In this document: positions 7,921-15,904 of the stretch, piece after piece
Numbering within the stretch: position 1 is the first letter of the stretch
Layout: each line of letters begins with the position of its first letter
Origin: CAOJBM01 sp051872535
GTDB taxonomy: Bacteria; Bacillota_I; Bacilli_A; RF39; UBA660
Length of the DNA stretch: 20,976 bases
Reading direction: 5' to 3'
Assembly: GCA_051872535.1 (NCBI GenBank)
Contig: JBJEDY010000007.1
Coordinates: 1 to 20,976 of the forward strand
The notes under the pieces: model-generated
What the model was told of the DNA's origin: nothing
Seen by the model: the letters and a program-made list of their open reading frames with translations, nothing else
Databases searched by the model: none
Made by a program: the position numbers and the translations under genes

Positions 7921-10021
7921 CTTCAGTGTTTTTTTCACTAGTAATTACATATTTAGGAACATCTTTCCATTTATCGTCACTTAAATTAGATTTCACTTTA
8001 TTGTCAAAATTTATACTACTTAAAGGAATATTTATATCAAATAGTTCTTTTGGTAAATCTTCATCAATTGTATTTGAAACAGTTTTATTATCTTTAAAGA
8101 CTAAATCCAGTTTTTCTTTAATTTGGTCTTTACTAAATGGTTTTGCAATATAATCAATAAATCCCTCACTTATGTATTTTTCTCTTGCTCCTGCAACTGC
8201 ATCTGCTGTTAAAGCAATGACTGGCGTATTAAAAGTACTAATATCTTTTAATTTAGCTATAGCAGTTTCCCCACTCATATTTGGCATCATTATATCCATT
8301 AAAATCAAATCATATGTATTTCCTGTATTTATTTTGTCTAAACACTCTTGTCCATCATAACATTCATCAATTTCAAAATTAAAATCTTTTAACGCTCTAG
8401 TAGCAACTTTGATATTTAACTTATTATCATCTACTATTAATATTTTCTTATTCCCATAATTAGAAGATAATTCTTCTTGTATAATTTCCTGTTGTTTTAT
8501 TTGTGGCATTTCATCTTGAATTAACTTTTCATTACTTCTTTTTAATATTTCAGCTGTATTTATTATTTGTGTATCAGTTAATGGTCTGGATAACTTACTA
8601 ATCTTTTGTGGTATTTGAACCATAAAAATTGACCCTTGTCCAAATTGACTTCGAACATTTATTTTTCCACCCATCATTTCAACTAATGATTTCGTAATAG
8701 CAAGTCCTAATCCTGTACCTTCAGTTGTAGTATTTTTTTCTATATCTAATCTTTCAAATTTAGTAAATAATTTATTTATTAATTCTGGTTTAATTCCTCG
8801 ACCTGTATCTTGACATGTAACAATTATATTAGTCATATTTTTAGAATAATCATTAACACATTTAATATTTAAATTAATTTGTCCTTCTTCAGTATATTTA
8901 ATTGAATTAGTTAATAGATTATTAATAATCTCTTTAACATGTACTTTATCGCCTATTACTTCATAAGGAATATCATCTGCAATATTTAAATTAAAACGAA
9001 TATTTTTTTCACCAATACGAACTGCTGTTACCTTACACATTTTTTTGATTTCTTCTTTTAAATTATATGGATTTTCAGTAATTTCCATTTTATCAGCTTC
9101 TATTTTATTGATATCTAAAATATTTCCTACTATTTCTAATAATGTTTGTGAAGCATTTACTATATCTTTTGAATTTTCTACCACTTCATCTGGTAATCTA
9201 TCTTGATATGTTAAAGTATCTTCTGATAATCCTACAATAGCATTTAAAGGTGTTCTAATTTCATGACTCATACTACTCAAGAAATCAGACTTAGCACGAT
9301 TTGCTCTTTCTGCTTGATTTTTTGCTAATTCTAATTGATTTATCATTTGTAGATCAGGATTTTCAATTGTATGATACATTAATGATACAACTAGAGTTTC
9401 CATTGATGTCATTAATAAAACTGCTGGCCATTTATATTGTATAATTGTAGCAATTGTTCCTATTACTAAAAATATAAATAAAGGTAAATACTTTTTATTT
9501 TTTAAATTTTTAAAATTAATTATCATATTAAAGAACCATATACAAATTGAAACTCCTGCAACAAAATAAACAAAATCTACAACAAATCCATGAGTATATG
9601 CAACTATATTATTATCATTATATATTTCCATTGGTAAAAAAATTAAAAAAGGTATTTCCATTAATACTAAAATAATTGTGACTATAAAAATATTCTTGAA
9701 AAATTTATTAACATCACGTTTACCTTCATATTTTGATTTATAAGTAATTACAGCATTATAATCTGTAAATGTAGCAATAAAGAAACATAAATAAAACAAG
9801 TACCCTCTCAAAACAACATTACTTAAAATCGGAAAAGTATCTACATTTCTTATAAAGAAATAACATAATATTTCAATTACTAAGCCTATAAAATTTGATA
9901 TTAATAAAACTTTATATATTTTATTTTCAATATTATCTAATCTTTTTTTTGAAAAGTAAACCCACATTATTAACAAATTAAAAAATATACATACAACTGG
10001 AAAATATATTCCACTAGTCAT
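7907..10021 (-). CDS. Hybrid sensor histidine kinase with C-terminal receiver domain
   Basis: A membrane sensor kinase of 704 residues. The N-terminal 220 residues hold about seven hydrophobic segments (7TM-like sensor, no large extracellular loop). A short coiled linker (LELAKNQAERANRAKSDFL) leads to the HisKA domain with the phosphoacceptor in MSHEIRTPLN (about 252). The ATPase follows with NNLLTNSIKYT (about 370), DTGRGI (about 406) and GTGLGL (about 437). A receiver domain spans about 523-640 with acidic DDN, phospho-Asp in LMDIMMP (about 576), Thr in ALTADA and Lys in AKPF, so both modules look active. A 60-residue acidic tail of unknown role follows. An ATG at 10036 falls in the ribosome site (ATGGAGG), so the ATG at 10021 is chosen. 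No output regulator is adjacent. An extended -10 promoter lies 40 bp upstream. Confidence 0.93.
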   Translation of the reverse strand: MTSGIYFPVVCIFFNLLIMWVYFSKKRLDNIENKIYKVLLISNFIGLVIEILCYFFIRNVDTFPILSNVVLRGYLFYLCFFIATFTDYNAVITYKSKYEGKRDVNKFFKNIFIVTIILVLMEIPFLIFLPMEIYNDNNIVAYTHGFVVDFVYFVAGVSICIWFFNMIINFKNLKNKKYLPLFIFLVIGTIATIIQYKWPAVLLMTSMETLVVSLMYHTIENPDLQMINQLELAKNQAERANRAKSDFLSSMSHEIRTPLNAIVGLSEDTLTYQDRLPDEVVENSKDIVNASQTLLEIVGNILDINKIEADKMEITENPYNLKEEIKKMCKVTAVRIGEKNIRFNLNIADDIPYEVIGDKVHVKEIINNLLTNSIKYTEEGQINLNIKCVNDYSKNMTNIIVTCQDTGRGIKPELINKLFTKFERLDIEKNTTTEGTGLGLAITKSLVEMMGGKINVRSQFGQGSIFMVQIPQKISKLSRPLTDTQIINTAEILKRSNEKLIQDEMPQIKQQEIIQEELSSNYGNKKILIVDDNKLNIKVATRALKDFNFEIDECYDGQECLDKINTGNTYDLILMDIMMPNMSGETAIAKLKDISTFNTPVIALTADAVAGAREKYISEGFIDYIAKPFSKDQIKEKLDLVFKDNKTVSNTIDEDLPKELFDINIPLSSINFDNKVKSNLSDDKWKDVPKYVITSEKNTEDESN

Positions 10022-10060
10022 ATAATCGACCTCCATTTTAAAGATACACTACTCTTTTTC

Positions 10061-10069
10061 ATTATATCA
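10061..10069 (-). promoter_or_regulatory. Extended -10 promoter of the histidine kinase gene
   Basis: The minus strand reads TGATATAAT, i.e. TGn plus a perfect TATAAT (10061-10066), with no good -35 element 17 bp upstream. The predicted start is near 10054, about 33 nt before the ATG at 10021. Confidence 0.6.
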
Positions 10070-10102
10070 TAAAAAATCTAATTTGTATCCATATTGAGGC
10101 AC

Positions 10103-10130
10103 AAAAAAATTCTTTAAATAAAGGATTTTA
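10103..10130 (-). terminator. Probable intrinsic terminator of the adenylate-forming enzyme gene
   Basis: A 9-bp stem with one C-A mismatch on the minus strand (10107-10115 with 10120-10128, 4-nt loop) is followed by seven T. It overlaps the stop codon at 10128. Confidence 0.45.
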
Positions 10131-11903
10131 TTTTAATAATTTCTTTTGGAATTTTTTTTGCTCTTCAATTTCTTTTTGAGCTTCAATTTCATAATATCTA
10201 TAGTCAAGTTTTTCAGAATCTTGAATTCTTTTAATTTCATCAACAAATTCAATACTTGCTGGCATTTCAAATGATTTTAAAGGTCTTGTACTATCATTTG
10301 GTGTTAAACCATCTAAACTTAAATAAATATAGTTTTTTAAATCTTCACTTGGTTCAATACCATTTTTTAATTTTACAAACACTTTAGTATCATATAATTC
10401 TTCATCATTTGGTCTTTTTACTGCAATACATTCATCAACTATATCTAAACTATTCATAATAATTTGTAAATGTTCTAAATATACTTTATTTGAATCTGCT
10501 TTAATATAGAATCTTGATGCTCTACCAGTCATATGAAAATATCCTTCTTCATCAAGAAATCCAACTGCACCAGTAATCATGTATTTTTTTCCATTATATT
10601 CTGCCATATTTTCGGCTGTTAATTTAAAGTCATTATAATATCCTTTAAAAACATGTTTACCACCTATACAAAGAATTCCTTCTTCACCATATTTAACTTC
10701 TTCATATGGTTTTTGAAGTTTACCGTCATCACCAATTTTTAACATTGCTGCAGAACTTCCAACTAATACTTTTCCAACTGTATCTCTTTTTATCGGAGAA
10801 CCTACTGCTATTGTAGAAGCACCTGCAGTTTCTGCATTTCCAGAACCATTAAACATTTCTATATTTGAATTGTGCTTTTTAAACCATTCAATCGCTTCTT
10901 CAGCTTTTGATGGACTTAAAAAATCTCCACCAGAAATAAATGAATGAGCTGATGATAAATCTATATTATCAGAAGTCGCTCTCATTATTAATTCTAATAC
11001 AGCTGGACTACCAAATATATAATTTGGATTTTTCTTCATAAAATAATCAACTGTATTAATATCCATACCTGGAGTTAAAATAGCTTCTCTACCACAAATT
11101 AAAGACATAATTGTGGATGTAGCAAATCCATATGGATAAGAGAAAGGAACACATATTAAACATTTTTCACCTTTTTTTGTAACAATATTTCCTGTGTTTT
11201 TCATATACAAACCAGAGGCGATTAAATTTTGATTTGTTAATACAACTGATTTTGGATTACCTGTTGACCCACTTGTAAATAGAATTAACGAATCATTTTT
11301 TCCACTTTGAATTGGATTAATAAAACCTCGATAATAATCTGCAACTATTTTCATATCATTAAATGATAAAAAATCATTATATCCAATATCGCCTTTTTTA
11401 ATTTCGTTAAATGTTTTAATATTAACATGCTCTTTGTTCAATGTAATAATTTGTCGTATTTTAGTATCCTTTTTTATTTCTTCATTATATTCATTGTTCT
11501 TGTCATAATTTACATATAAAGGAGATTCAAATTCATTTAAATAATGTTTAATTTCTTCTTTTGTACATCCTGGATTTAAGAATGAAGTAATCGCACCAAT
11601 TTTATTAGAAGCTAAATATACAGCTATTGCTTGAAAATAATTTGGCATAGAAGCTACTACTATATCACCTTTTTTAATTCCTAATTCTTTAAACGATCTT
11701 GCTAATATATCAGCTGTATCTAATAGTTCTTGATATGTTACTCTTAAATCTAAACAATCAACTGCAATTGCATCTCTATAAAATGAACTAATCATTCCTA
11801 ACATATTATAAATACTCATACTTGGAATAATTTGATTCTTTTTAAAAAAACTTTCCCCATCATTATGTTTCTTATCAATACTTGGATAACCTGTATTACT
11901 CAT
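10128..11903 (-). CDS. Class I adenylate-forming enzyme (acyl-CoA synthetase / AMP ligase-like), diverged
   Basis: A 591-residue ANL-superfamily protein. The ATP-binding loop is clear (FTSGSTGNPKS, about 212), as is the adenine motif region (NGSGNAETAG, about 357). A class member would activate a carboxylate as acyl-AMP. Two signatures are altered. The usual Y-x-TGD is YMITGA (about 444), losing the Asp that contacts the ATP ribose. The hinge/A8 loop GR-x-x-D-x-I-K-x-x-G reads GRASRFYIKADS (about 462). The A10 lysine region is present as DSEKLDYR (about 566). The substrate cannot be deduced. An upstream frame would begin at 11948, but a GGAGG site 6 nt before the ATG at 11903 fixes the start there. 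It is transcribed toward the histidine kinase, which has its own promoter. Confidence 0.85.
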   Translation of the reverse strand: MSNTGYPSIDKKHNDGESFFKKNQIIPSMSIYNMLGMISSFYRDAIAVDCLDLRVTYQELLDTADILARSFKELGIKKGDIVVASMPNYFQAIAVYLASNKIGAITSFLNPGCTKEEIKHYLNEFESPLYVNYDKNNEYNEEIKKDTKIRQIITLNKEHVNIKTFNEIKKGDIGYNDFLSFNDMKIVADYYRGFINPIQSGKNDSLILFTSGSTGNPKSVVLTNQNLIASGLYMKNTGNIVTKKGEKCLICVPFSYPYGFATSTIMSLICGREAILTPGMDINTVDYFMKKNPNYIFGSPAVLELIMRATSDNIDLSSAHSFISGGDFLSPSKAEEAIEWFKKHNSNIEMFNGSGNAETAGASTIAVGSPIKRDTVGKVLVGSSAAMLKIGDDGKLQKPYEEVKYGEEGILCIGGKHVFKGYYNDFKLTAENMAEYNGKKYMITGAVGFLDEEGYFHMTGRASRFYIKADSNKVYLEHLQIIMNSLDIVDECIAVKRPNDEELYDTKVFVKLKNGIEPSEDLKNYIYLSLDGLTPNDSTRPLKSFEMPASIEFVDEIKRIQDSEKLDYRYYEIEAQKEIEEQKKFQKKLLK

Positions 11904-11961
11904 AATATACCTCCATATATTCCAAAAATAGACTACAATATTTATCAAATATAGGATAAAA

Positions 11962-11991
11962 ATATTAAATTAGTTTTATAAATACTGACAA
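11962..11991 (-). promoter_or_regulatory. Candidate promoter of the adenylate-forming enzyme gene
   Basis: On the minus strand, TTGTCA (11986-11991, one mismatch to the -35 consensus) is 18 bp from TAATAT (11962-11967, two mismatches). The region is so AT-rich that chance matches are likely. Confidence 0.3.
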
Positions 11992-12168
11992 TGTTAATTT
12001 ATATAATTTCTTCTTTTAAATTAAATAACTAATATTAATAACCAATTTCCCTTTGATTGGATGATATATTACCACATAACAATAAAAATGTCAATTCTAC
12101 GTAAAGTTCTGATAGTGTTTCCAAAGTGGGGAGATTTGTAAAGAAATCCTTTTAATTACAATAAAAAA

Positions 12169-12233
12169 GGTAAAAACCTAAAAAATGCTTTATAATTTAA
12201 TTGCTAATACTAAATAGAAAGCAGGTTTTTACC
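12169..12233. repeat. Inverted repeat pair, GGTAAAAACCT / AGGTTTTTACC
   Basis: Perfect 11-bp arms lie at 12169-12179 and 12223-12233. Inside them a second pair, TGCTTT (12186-12191) and AAAGCA (12218-12223), extends the pairing, with an A-rich bulge on one side. The interior is AT-rich. A short plus-strand frame starts 2 bp after the right arm. Confidence 0.6.
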
Positions 12234-12318
12234 AATGAATATTATACTAATTTTTAACGAAATATTAAATGAATTTAATAAAATTTTTAATAATAATTTA
12301 AATCCTTTTACACTTAAA

Positions 12319-12350
12319 AAGATGTCACTTCGTATGACATCTTGATTTTT
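12319..12350. terminator. Strong hairpin with T-runs on both strands
   Basis: A 9-bp perfect stem (12319-12327 with 12335-12343, 7-nt loop). The plus strand continues with GATTTTT and the minus strand with TTTTTAAG, so it can end transcription from either side. It is the likely terminator for the small minus-strand gene at 12410-12652 and would also end any plus-strand transcript through 12235-12345. Confidence 0.6.
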
Positions 12351-12385
12351 GTATTGACTAAAACACAGTAAAAACAATCAATACA
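12350..12385. repeat. 8-bp inverted repeat TGTATTGA / TCAATACA
   Basis: Arms at 12350-12357 and 12378-12385 are separated by 20 bp, immediately beside the preceding hairpin. Role unknown; it may be a second hairpin or a protein-binding dyad. Confidence 0.4.
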
Positions 12386-12409
12386 AGGATTTTTTAAATA
12401 ACTAAAATC

Positions 12410-12652
12410 TTAATGACTTGCGAAGTAAACGCGTAACTGATTTATTGGAATCTTTTCTTTTAAATTTCCAATATAGAAATAATCTTGGTCATTAAAGAAT
12501 AAATACAACCGATTATTCACTATGACCTTATGTGGTTCTACATACGCTAAATTAGTATGTTCCACAATACATAAGCAGCCTTCTATTATTTGGTATTTCT
12601 GCTTATTAAATAGGCAAGCCCATTCGATTTTATATTTGAGTTCTTCACTCAT
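12410..12652 (-). CDS. Small hypothetical protein, 80 residues
   Basis: I do not recognise this protein. It is soluble, rich in Tyr, Ile and aromatic beta-strand residues, with two close cysteines (GCLCIVE) and no membrane segment. It reads like a small SH3- or barrel-type fold, which is only an impression. The ATG at 12652 has no ribosome site. A good one (AAAGGTG) lies 5 nt before an in-frame ATT at 12670, which would add MKKKIN to the N terminus, so a non-canonical start is possible. The tRNA-His terminator precedes it by about 45 bp and no clear promoter is seen. A strong hairpin follows about 67 bp after its stop. Coding status is moderately supported. Confidence 0.55.
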   Translation of the reverse strand: MSEELKYKIEWACLFNKQKYQIIEGCLCIVEHTNLAYVEPHKVIVNNRLYLFFNDQDYFYIGNLKEKIPINQLRVYFASH

Positions 12653-12696
12653 ATTTATTTTTTTCTTAATGATTACACCTTTCTTTTCATTGCCTT

Positions 12697-12725
12697 ACAA
12701 AAAAAATCAACTTTTCAGTTGATTT
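12697..12725 (-). terminator. Terminator of tRNA-His
   Basis: A 9-bp perfect stem (12704-12712 with 12717-12725, tetraloop GAAA on the transcribed strand) is followed by a run of eight or more T on the minus strand, 40 bp after the tRNA 3' end. Confidence 0.85.
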
Positions 12726-12764
12726 ATCATTAAGTCACACAAATGGTGCGACGATTTCTCCTTC

Positions 12765-12841
12765 TGGGGCGAAATGTGGGGATCGAACCCACGCATACCG
12801 GAGCCACAATCCGGCGTGTTAACCACTTCACCAATTCCGCC
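12765..12841 (-). tRNA. tRNA-His (anticodon GTG)
   Basis: A full cloverleaf reads on the minus strand. The 7-bp acceptor is GCGGAAT with ATTTCGC (one G-U). The D arm is GTG/CAC, the anticodon stem CCGGA/TCCGG carries the loop TTGTGGC (anticodon GTG), and the T arm is GTGGG/CCCAC with loop TTCGATC. The histidine-specific extra G at -1 (12841) pairs with discriminator C73, and CCA is encoded in the gene. Confidence 0.97.
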
Positions 12842-12853
12842 ATATGCACAAAT

Positions 12854-12882
12854 AGAATATCAAAAAAAACACTAAATTGCAA
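12854..12882 (-). promoter_or_regulatory. Candidate promoter of tRNA-His, -35 inside the upstream terminator loop
   Basis: On the minus strand, TTGCAA (12877-12882) is exactly 17 bp from TATTCT (12854-12859), 4 of 6 matches each, giving a start near 12848, a few bases before the tRNA. The -35 hexamer lies in the loop of the terminator that ends the phosphoesterase-polymerase gene. Confidence 0.4.
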
Positions 12883-12897
12883 TACCTTTAGTGTTTT
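12861..12897 (-). terminator. Terminator of the NHEJ operon
   Basis: An 11-bp perfect stem (12866-12876 with 12887-12897, 10-nt loop) is followed by T-run on the minus strand. It begins at the stop codon of the phosphoesterase-polymerase gene (12897-12899). Confidence 0.85.
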
Positions 12898-14273
12898 TAT
12901 TTAAAAAAATCTTGCCAAGGATTTCTTTTCTTTAAGTATTCTTTTATATTTTTTATAGTTACACTATTTGGTTTTATTTTATCTATATTGTTCCATGATA
13001 TAGGCATCGATACAGGAGCATTATCGCGAAGTCTTATTGAATATGGGCATACACTAGTAGCGCCCTTTTTATTACGAAAATAATCAATAAATATTTTACC
13101 ACTTCTTTTTTCTTTACGCATATTTATTGTATATAATTTTGGGTTATTTTCAACCATTAAACGAGAAATGTTTTCGGCTATATTTTCTGTTTTTTTCCAA
13201 GAATTAGTTTTTAATGGCACTAAAATATGATATCCTTTTCCTCCACTAGTTTTTAAATAAGATTTTAACCTCAATTTATCTAAAACTTTTTTTAAATCTT
13301 TTACTCCATTTCTTAATTTTTTTAATGATAATTCATTATCAGGATCAAAATCAAAAACTAAGATGTCTGGTTTATTAATATTGTTTTGAAGACATCCCCA
13401 TATATGGAATTCATAACTATTCATTTGAGTTTCTTCAATTAATCCCATAATATTTTTTATATAATAATAGTCTTTATAATTATTGTTTTTGTCTTTAATT
13501 CTTTTTTTACCAATATTATTACTATCTGTATTTAAATGTTTCATAAAAAATACTTCATCAGTAAGACCATTTGGACATCTAATAGTACTAATAAGTCTAT
13601 TTTCTAAATATGGCATCATTCTTTTAGCAACTAGCTTATAGTAATCAATAATTTCTCCTTTAGTAATCTTCCCTTTTGGTATAATTACTTTTTCAGGACT
13701 AGTTATTTCTATATCATCAAGATGTATATTTGTTTTTTTACCACTTATTTCATCCATTGTTCGATTAGTTTTAATACTTGTTTTATATTTACTTATATCA
13801 ATATTACAAACATATTCATCTTTTTCTTTAATTAGTAACCAATTATTTTCTTTAAATTTAACTAATGAATAAGCACCTTTAATACGTATACCATTTATTA
13901 TAAACTTCATTGAGTTATTTTTAAAATCAGGTTTTGTGATAGGTTCCCAATATCCTTTATCCCATAACATAACAGTTCCGCCACCATATTCTCCTTTGGG
14001 GATAGTTCCTTCAAAATTACCATAATTAAGCGGATGATCTTCTACCTTTATAGCTAGTCTTTTATCTTTAGGATCAAAGGATGGACCTTTAGGAACAGCA
14101 AAACTTATAAATACTCCTTGCCATTCTAAACGCAAATCATAGTGGTCTTTTCTAGCTTGATGATGTTGTATTACATAGCGATATTTTTTTCTTTTATATT
14201 TTTCTTCTTTACCAAATGGTTCTTTAGTTTTATCAAAGTTCCTTTTTTGATTATATTCTTTTAACTTGTTCAT
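12897..14273 (-). CDS. ligD: LigD-type 3'-phosphoesterase / polymerase (PE-Pol) protein, no ligase domain
   Basis: End-processing enzyme of bacterial NHEJ, 458 residues. The N-terminal phosphoesterase (about 30-160) keeps its metal and catalytic residues: His38, His44 and Asp46 in the segment QHHQARKDHYDLRLE, then VEDHPLNYG and the glycine-rich loop around KGEYGGGT. It would trim 3' phosphates and ribonucleotides. After a linker (about 165-190) comes the archaeo-eukaryotic primase-type polymerase (about 190-455) with catalytic DFDPD, SGGKGYH and the third acidic motif FIDYFRN. Both domains therefore look active. Its start ATG is 4 bp after the ligase stop; the ribosome site AGGTGAGGT overlaps that TGA. 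Third gene of ku-ligase-PE/Pol. In most bacteria these domains are fused to the ligase; here they are separate. Confidence 0.93.
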   Translation of the reverse strand: MNKLKEYNQKRNFDKTKEPFGKEEKYKRKKYRYVIQHHQARKDHYDLRLEWQGVFISFAVPKGPSFDPKDKRLAIKVEDHPLNYGNFEGTIPKGEYGGGTVMLWDKGYWEPITKPDFKNNSMKFIINGIRIKGAYSLVKFKENNWLLIKEKDEYVCNIDISKYKTSIKTNRTMDEISGKKTNIHLDDIEITSPEKVIIPKGKITKGEIIDYYKLVAKRMMPYLENRLISTIRCPNGLTDEVFFMKHLNTDSNNIGKKRIKDKNNNYKDYYYIKNIMGLIEETQMNSYEFHIWGCLQNNINKPDILVFDFDPDNELSLKKLRNGVKDLKKVLDKLRLKSYLKTSGGKGYHILVPLKTNSWKKTENIAENISRLMVENNPKLYTINMRKEKRSGKIFIDYFRNKKGATSVCPYSIRLRDNAPVSMPISWNNIDKIKPNSVTIKNIKEYLKKRNPWQDFFK

Positions 14274-14276
14274 ACC

Positions 14277-15161
14277 TCACCTATATTCTTTTAAAATTGG
14301 ATGCCTTAAATGACCTTGTTTAGTTTTTTCTAAATACTCAACAAAACAAGTATTATTTGGTTTTACATATTTAGCATTTTCATTAAAATCAACAAAATTA
14401 TTTTTAGTTTTTGCAGTTGCAAGTAATTTTTTAGAGATTTCATTCTTTTTTCCTACACTTACTTTACCTACAAAATAAAGTTTTTTATTTTTGTATTCAC
14501 CTAAAAGAATTGATAAAGTATTTTCTTTTTCGATATATCCGCCAATTACAAATTCTTCTCTTTGCATATTTTTTATTTTAATAAAATCATTTGTTCTTTC
14601 GTTAATATGATAAGTACCATTTTTATTCTTAGCTACTATTCCTTCTAATTTCATTTTTTTTACTTCTTTAAAAAGATTTATACCATTTTTTTCAAATATT
14701 TTAGTTTTAATAAAAGTATCAGTATCTTTATATTTATTTAATCTTTTCTTTCTTTTATAGAGTTTTTCATTAGTGATATTTTGATCTTCATAAAGAATAT
14801 CAAAAGCCATAAATATAACCGGATCTTCTTTAGATAACATTTTAATAATATTTTTATTTTTTATTCGACTTCTTTTTTGCAATTTAGAAAAAGATGGAAT
14901 TCCATTAATAGTTGAAATTATTTCTCCATCAAAAATCACTTTCTTTTTAACTATTTTTCTAATACTTTGGAGCTCTGGATAAACATCGGTTAAATCGGTA
15001 CCATTTCGACTTTGAATATAAACTTTATTTGGGCTTGCAAAAATTAAAGCACGAAATCCATCGAACTTAATTTCAAAATAATAATCTTCATCATTAAATG
15101 GTTTATAAATTTCTTCTAATAACATTGGCGTCCATTTTTTATTTTCCCAAATATCTGTCAT
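14277..15161 (-). CDS. ligD: ATP-dependent DNA ligase (LigD ligase domain as a separate protein)
   Basis: Seals breaks in Ku-dependent end joining. The 294-residue protein holds just the nucleotidyltransferase and OB domains of LigD. Motif I is EIKFDGFRAL with the AMP-accepting Lys32. Motif Ia/Ib is SRNGTDLT, followed by FDGEI (motif III-like acidic strand), FMAFDILYED, EGIVAKNKNGTY (motif IV) and FIKIKN (motif V). The OB domain ends in the LRHP-x-L-K-E-Y region usual for LigD ligases. No polymerase or phosphoesterase domain is attached. The ATG at 15161 overlaps the Ku stop by 4 bp (ATGA), so translation is coupled. The TGA stop is direct evidence that UGA terminates in this organism. Confidence 0.94.
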   Translation of the reverse strand: MTDIWENKKWTPMLLEEIYKPFNDEDYYFEIKFDGFRALIFASPNKVYIQSRNGTDLTDVYPELQSIRKIVKKKVIFDGEIISTINGIPSFSKLQKRSRIKNKNIIKMLSKEDPVIFMAFDILYEDQNITNEKLYKRKKRLNKYKDTDTFIKTKIFEKNGINLFKEVKKMKLEGIVAKNKNGTYHINERTNDFIKIKNMQREEFVIGGYIEKENTLSILLGEYKNKKLYFVGKVSVGKKNEISKKLLATAKTKNNFVDFNENAKYVKPNNTCFVEYLEKTKQGHLRHPILKEYR

Positions 15162-15904
15162 TTTCTTTTTAAACTCTTTTCTAAAGCTTCCATTAAATCA
15201 TTTATATGATTTTTTGTTTTCTTTTTTGATTTAACTATTTTCTTACCATTTAATTTATCATCTATCGCTTCTTTAATATTGTTTTGATATTCATCTTTAT
15301 ATTTAGATGGTTCAAATTTTCCTTTTAGTTCCTTAATAAGTTCTAAGGCCATATTTAGTTCTTTTTCATTAACTTCAACTTTTTTATCAGATTCTTTGAC
15401 ATTAACTTCTTCTTTAAAATATAATGTTGTCATTATTATTCTTTTATCAAAAAACCTTAGAATACAATAATAGAATTTGGAACCAATAACGGTTTTAGCT
15501 ACTGCCACTAATTTACTTTTCTTAAGTGCTTCACAAAATAAATTATATGCTTTTCCTTTACCTTCTGTTTCTAAAATATAACTTTTTTCAAAATACATAG
15601 GGTCTATATCATTAATAGGAACAAAAGATACTATTTCGATTTCTTTTTCTTGTTCAGGTTTTAATTTATTTAATTCTTCTTTACTAAAAGTAATATATTT
15701 ATCTGGTTCATATTCATATCCTTTTATAATATCTTTTTCTTTAACATTTACCTTGCAATGGTGACAATATTTAACATAACTAATTCGTTCTTCACATTTA
15801 TTATGTAACTGATTAAAAGATGTATCATTATTTCGAATAATAGGATTCATAACAACAGGAATATTAACTAATCCAAATGAAATATTACTATGAATATTTG
15901 GCAT
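15158..15904 (-). CDS. ku: Ku, DNA end-binding protein of NHEJ
   Basis: A homodimeric ring that loads on double-strand ends and recruits LigD. At 248 residues it is of usual bacterial length. The N-terminal segment NISFGLVNIPVV is the Ku signature and is followed by a CHHC pair (YCHHCKV) within the first 60 residues. The barrel core is seen through FVPINDIDPMYFEKSYI and AVAKTVI. The minimal C-terminal tail is very basic (KKIVKSKKKTKNH), as expected for the region that touches DNA and LigD. A frame opens at a GTG at 15913 inside the AGGTGAT ribosome site, so the true start is the ATG at 15904, matching Ku N termini. First gene of the operon; a terminator of the upstream YbbR gene lies 70 bp before it, so it must have its own promoter. 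Confidence 0.95.
   Translation of the reverse strand: MPNIHSNISFGLVNIPVVMNPIIRNNDTSFNQLHNKCEERISYVKYCHHCKVNVKEKDIIKGYEYEPDKYITFSKEELNKLKPEQEKEIEIVSFVPINDIDPMYFEKSYILETEGKGKAYNLFCEALKKSKLVAVAKTVIGSKFYYCILRFFDKRIIMTTLYFKEEVNVKESDKKVEVNEKELNMALELIKELKGKFEPSKYKDEYQNNIKEAIDDKLNGKKIVKSKKKTKNHINDLMEALEKSLKRK

Larger units (their letters stand above)
11904..12409. other. About 500-bp gene-poor region rich in inverted repeats
   Basis: No convincing long gene lies here. It holds the promoter region of the adenylate-forming enzyme at the left; a G-rich patch near 12127; an 11-bp inverted repeat flanking about 43 bp (12169-12233); a 36-codon plus-strand frame (12235-12345) with no good ribosome site; a strong hairpin (12319-12343); and an 8-bp inverted repeat (12350-12385). 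The mix suggests a decayed mobile element or an unrecognised small transcript, but neither is proven. Confidence 0.5.

Noticed and set aside
7911..8360. Plus-strand frames antisense to the histidine kinase tail
   Set aside because: They mirror the receiver-domain codons, have no ribosome site, and show no domain.
12110..12160. G-rich patch (GTGGGG) as an MraZ-type operator
   Set aside because: Only one copy of the motif is present, and such operators need several spaced repeats.
12235..12345. A 36-codon plus-strand frame as a transposase fragment
   Set aside because: It follows an inverted repeat but has no ribosome site and the sequence matches no transposase I can name with confidence, so it is described inside the gap only.
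12522..12722. Plus-strand 66-codon frame over the small minus-strand gene and tRNA terminator
   Set aside because: No ribosome site, runs through a terminator hairpin, product is an antisense reading.
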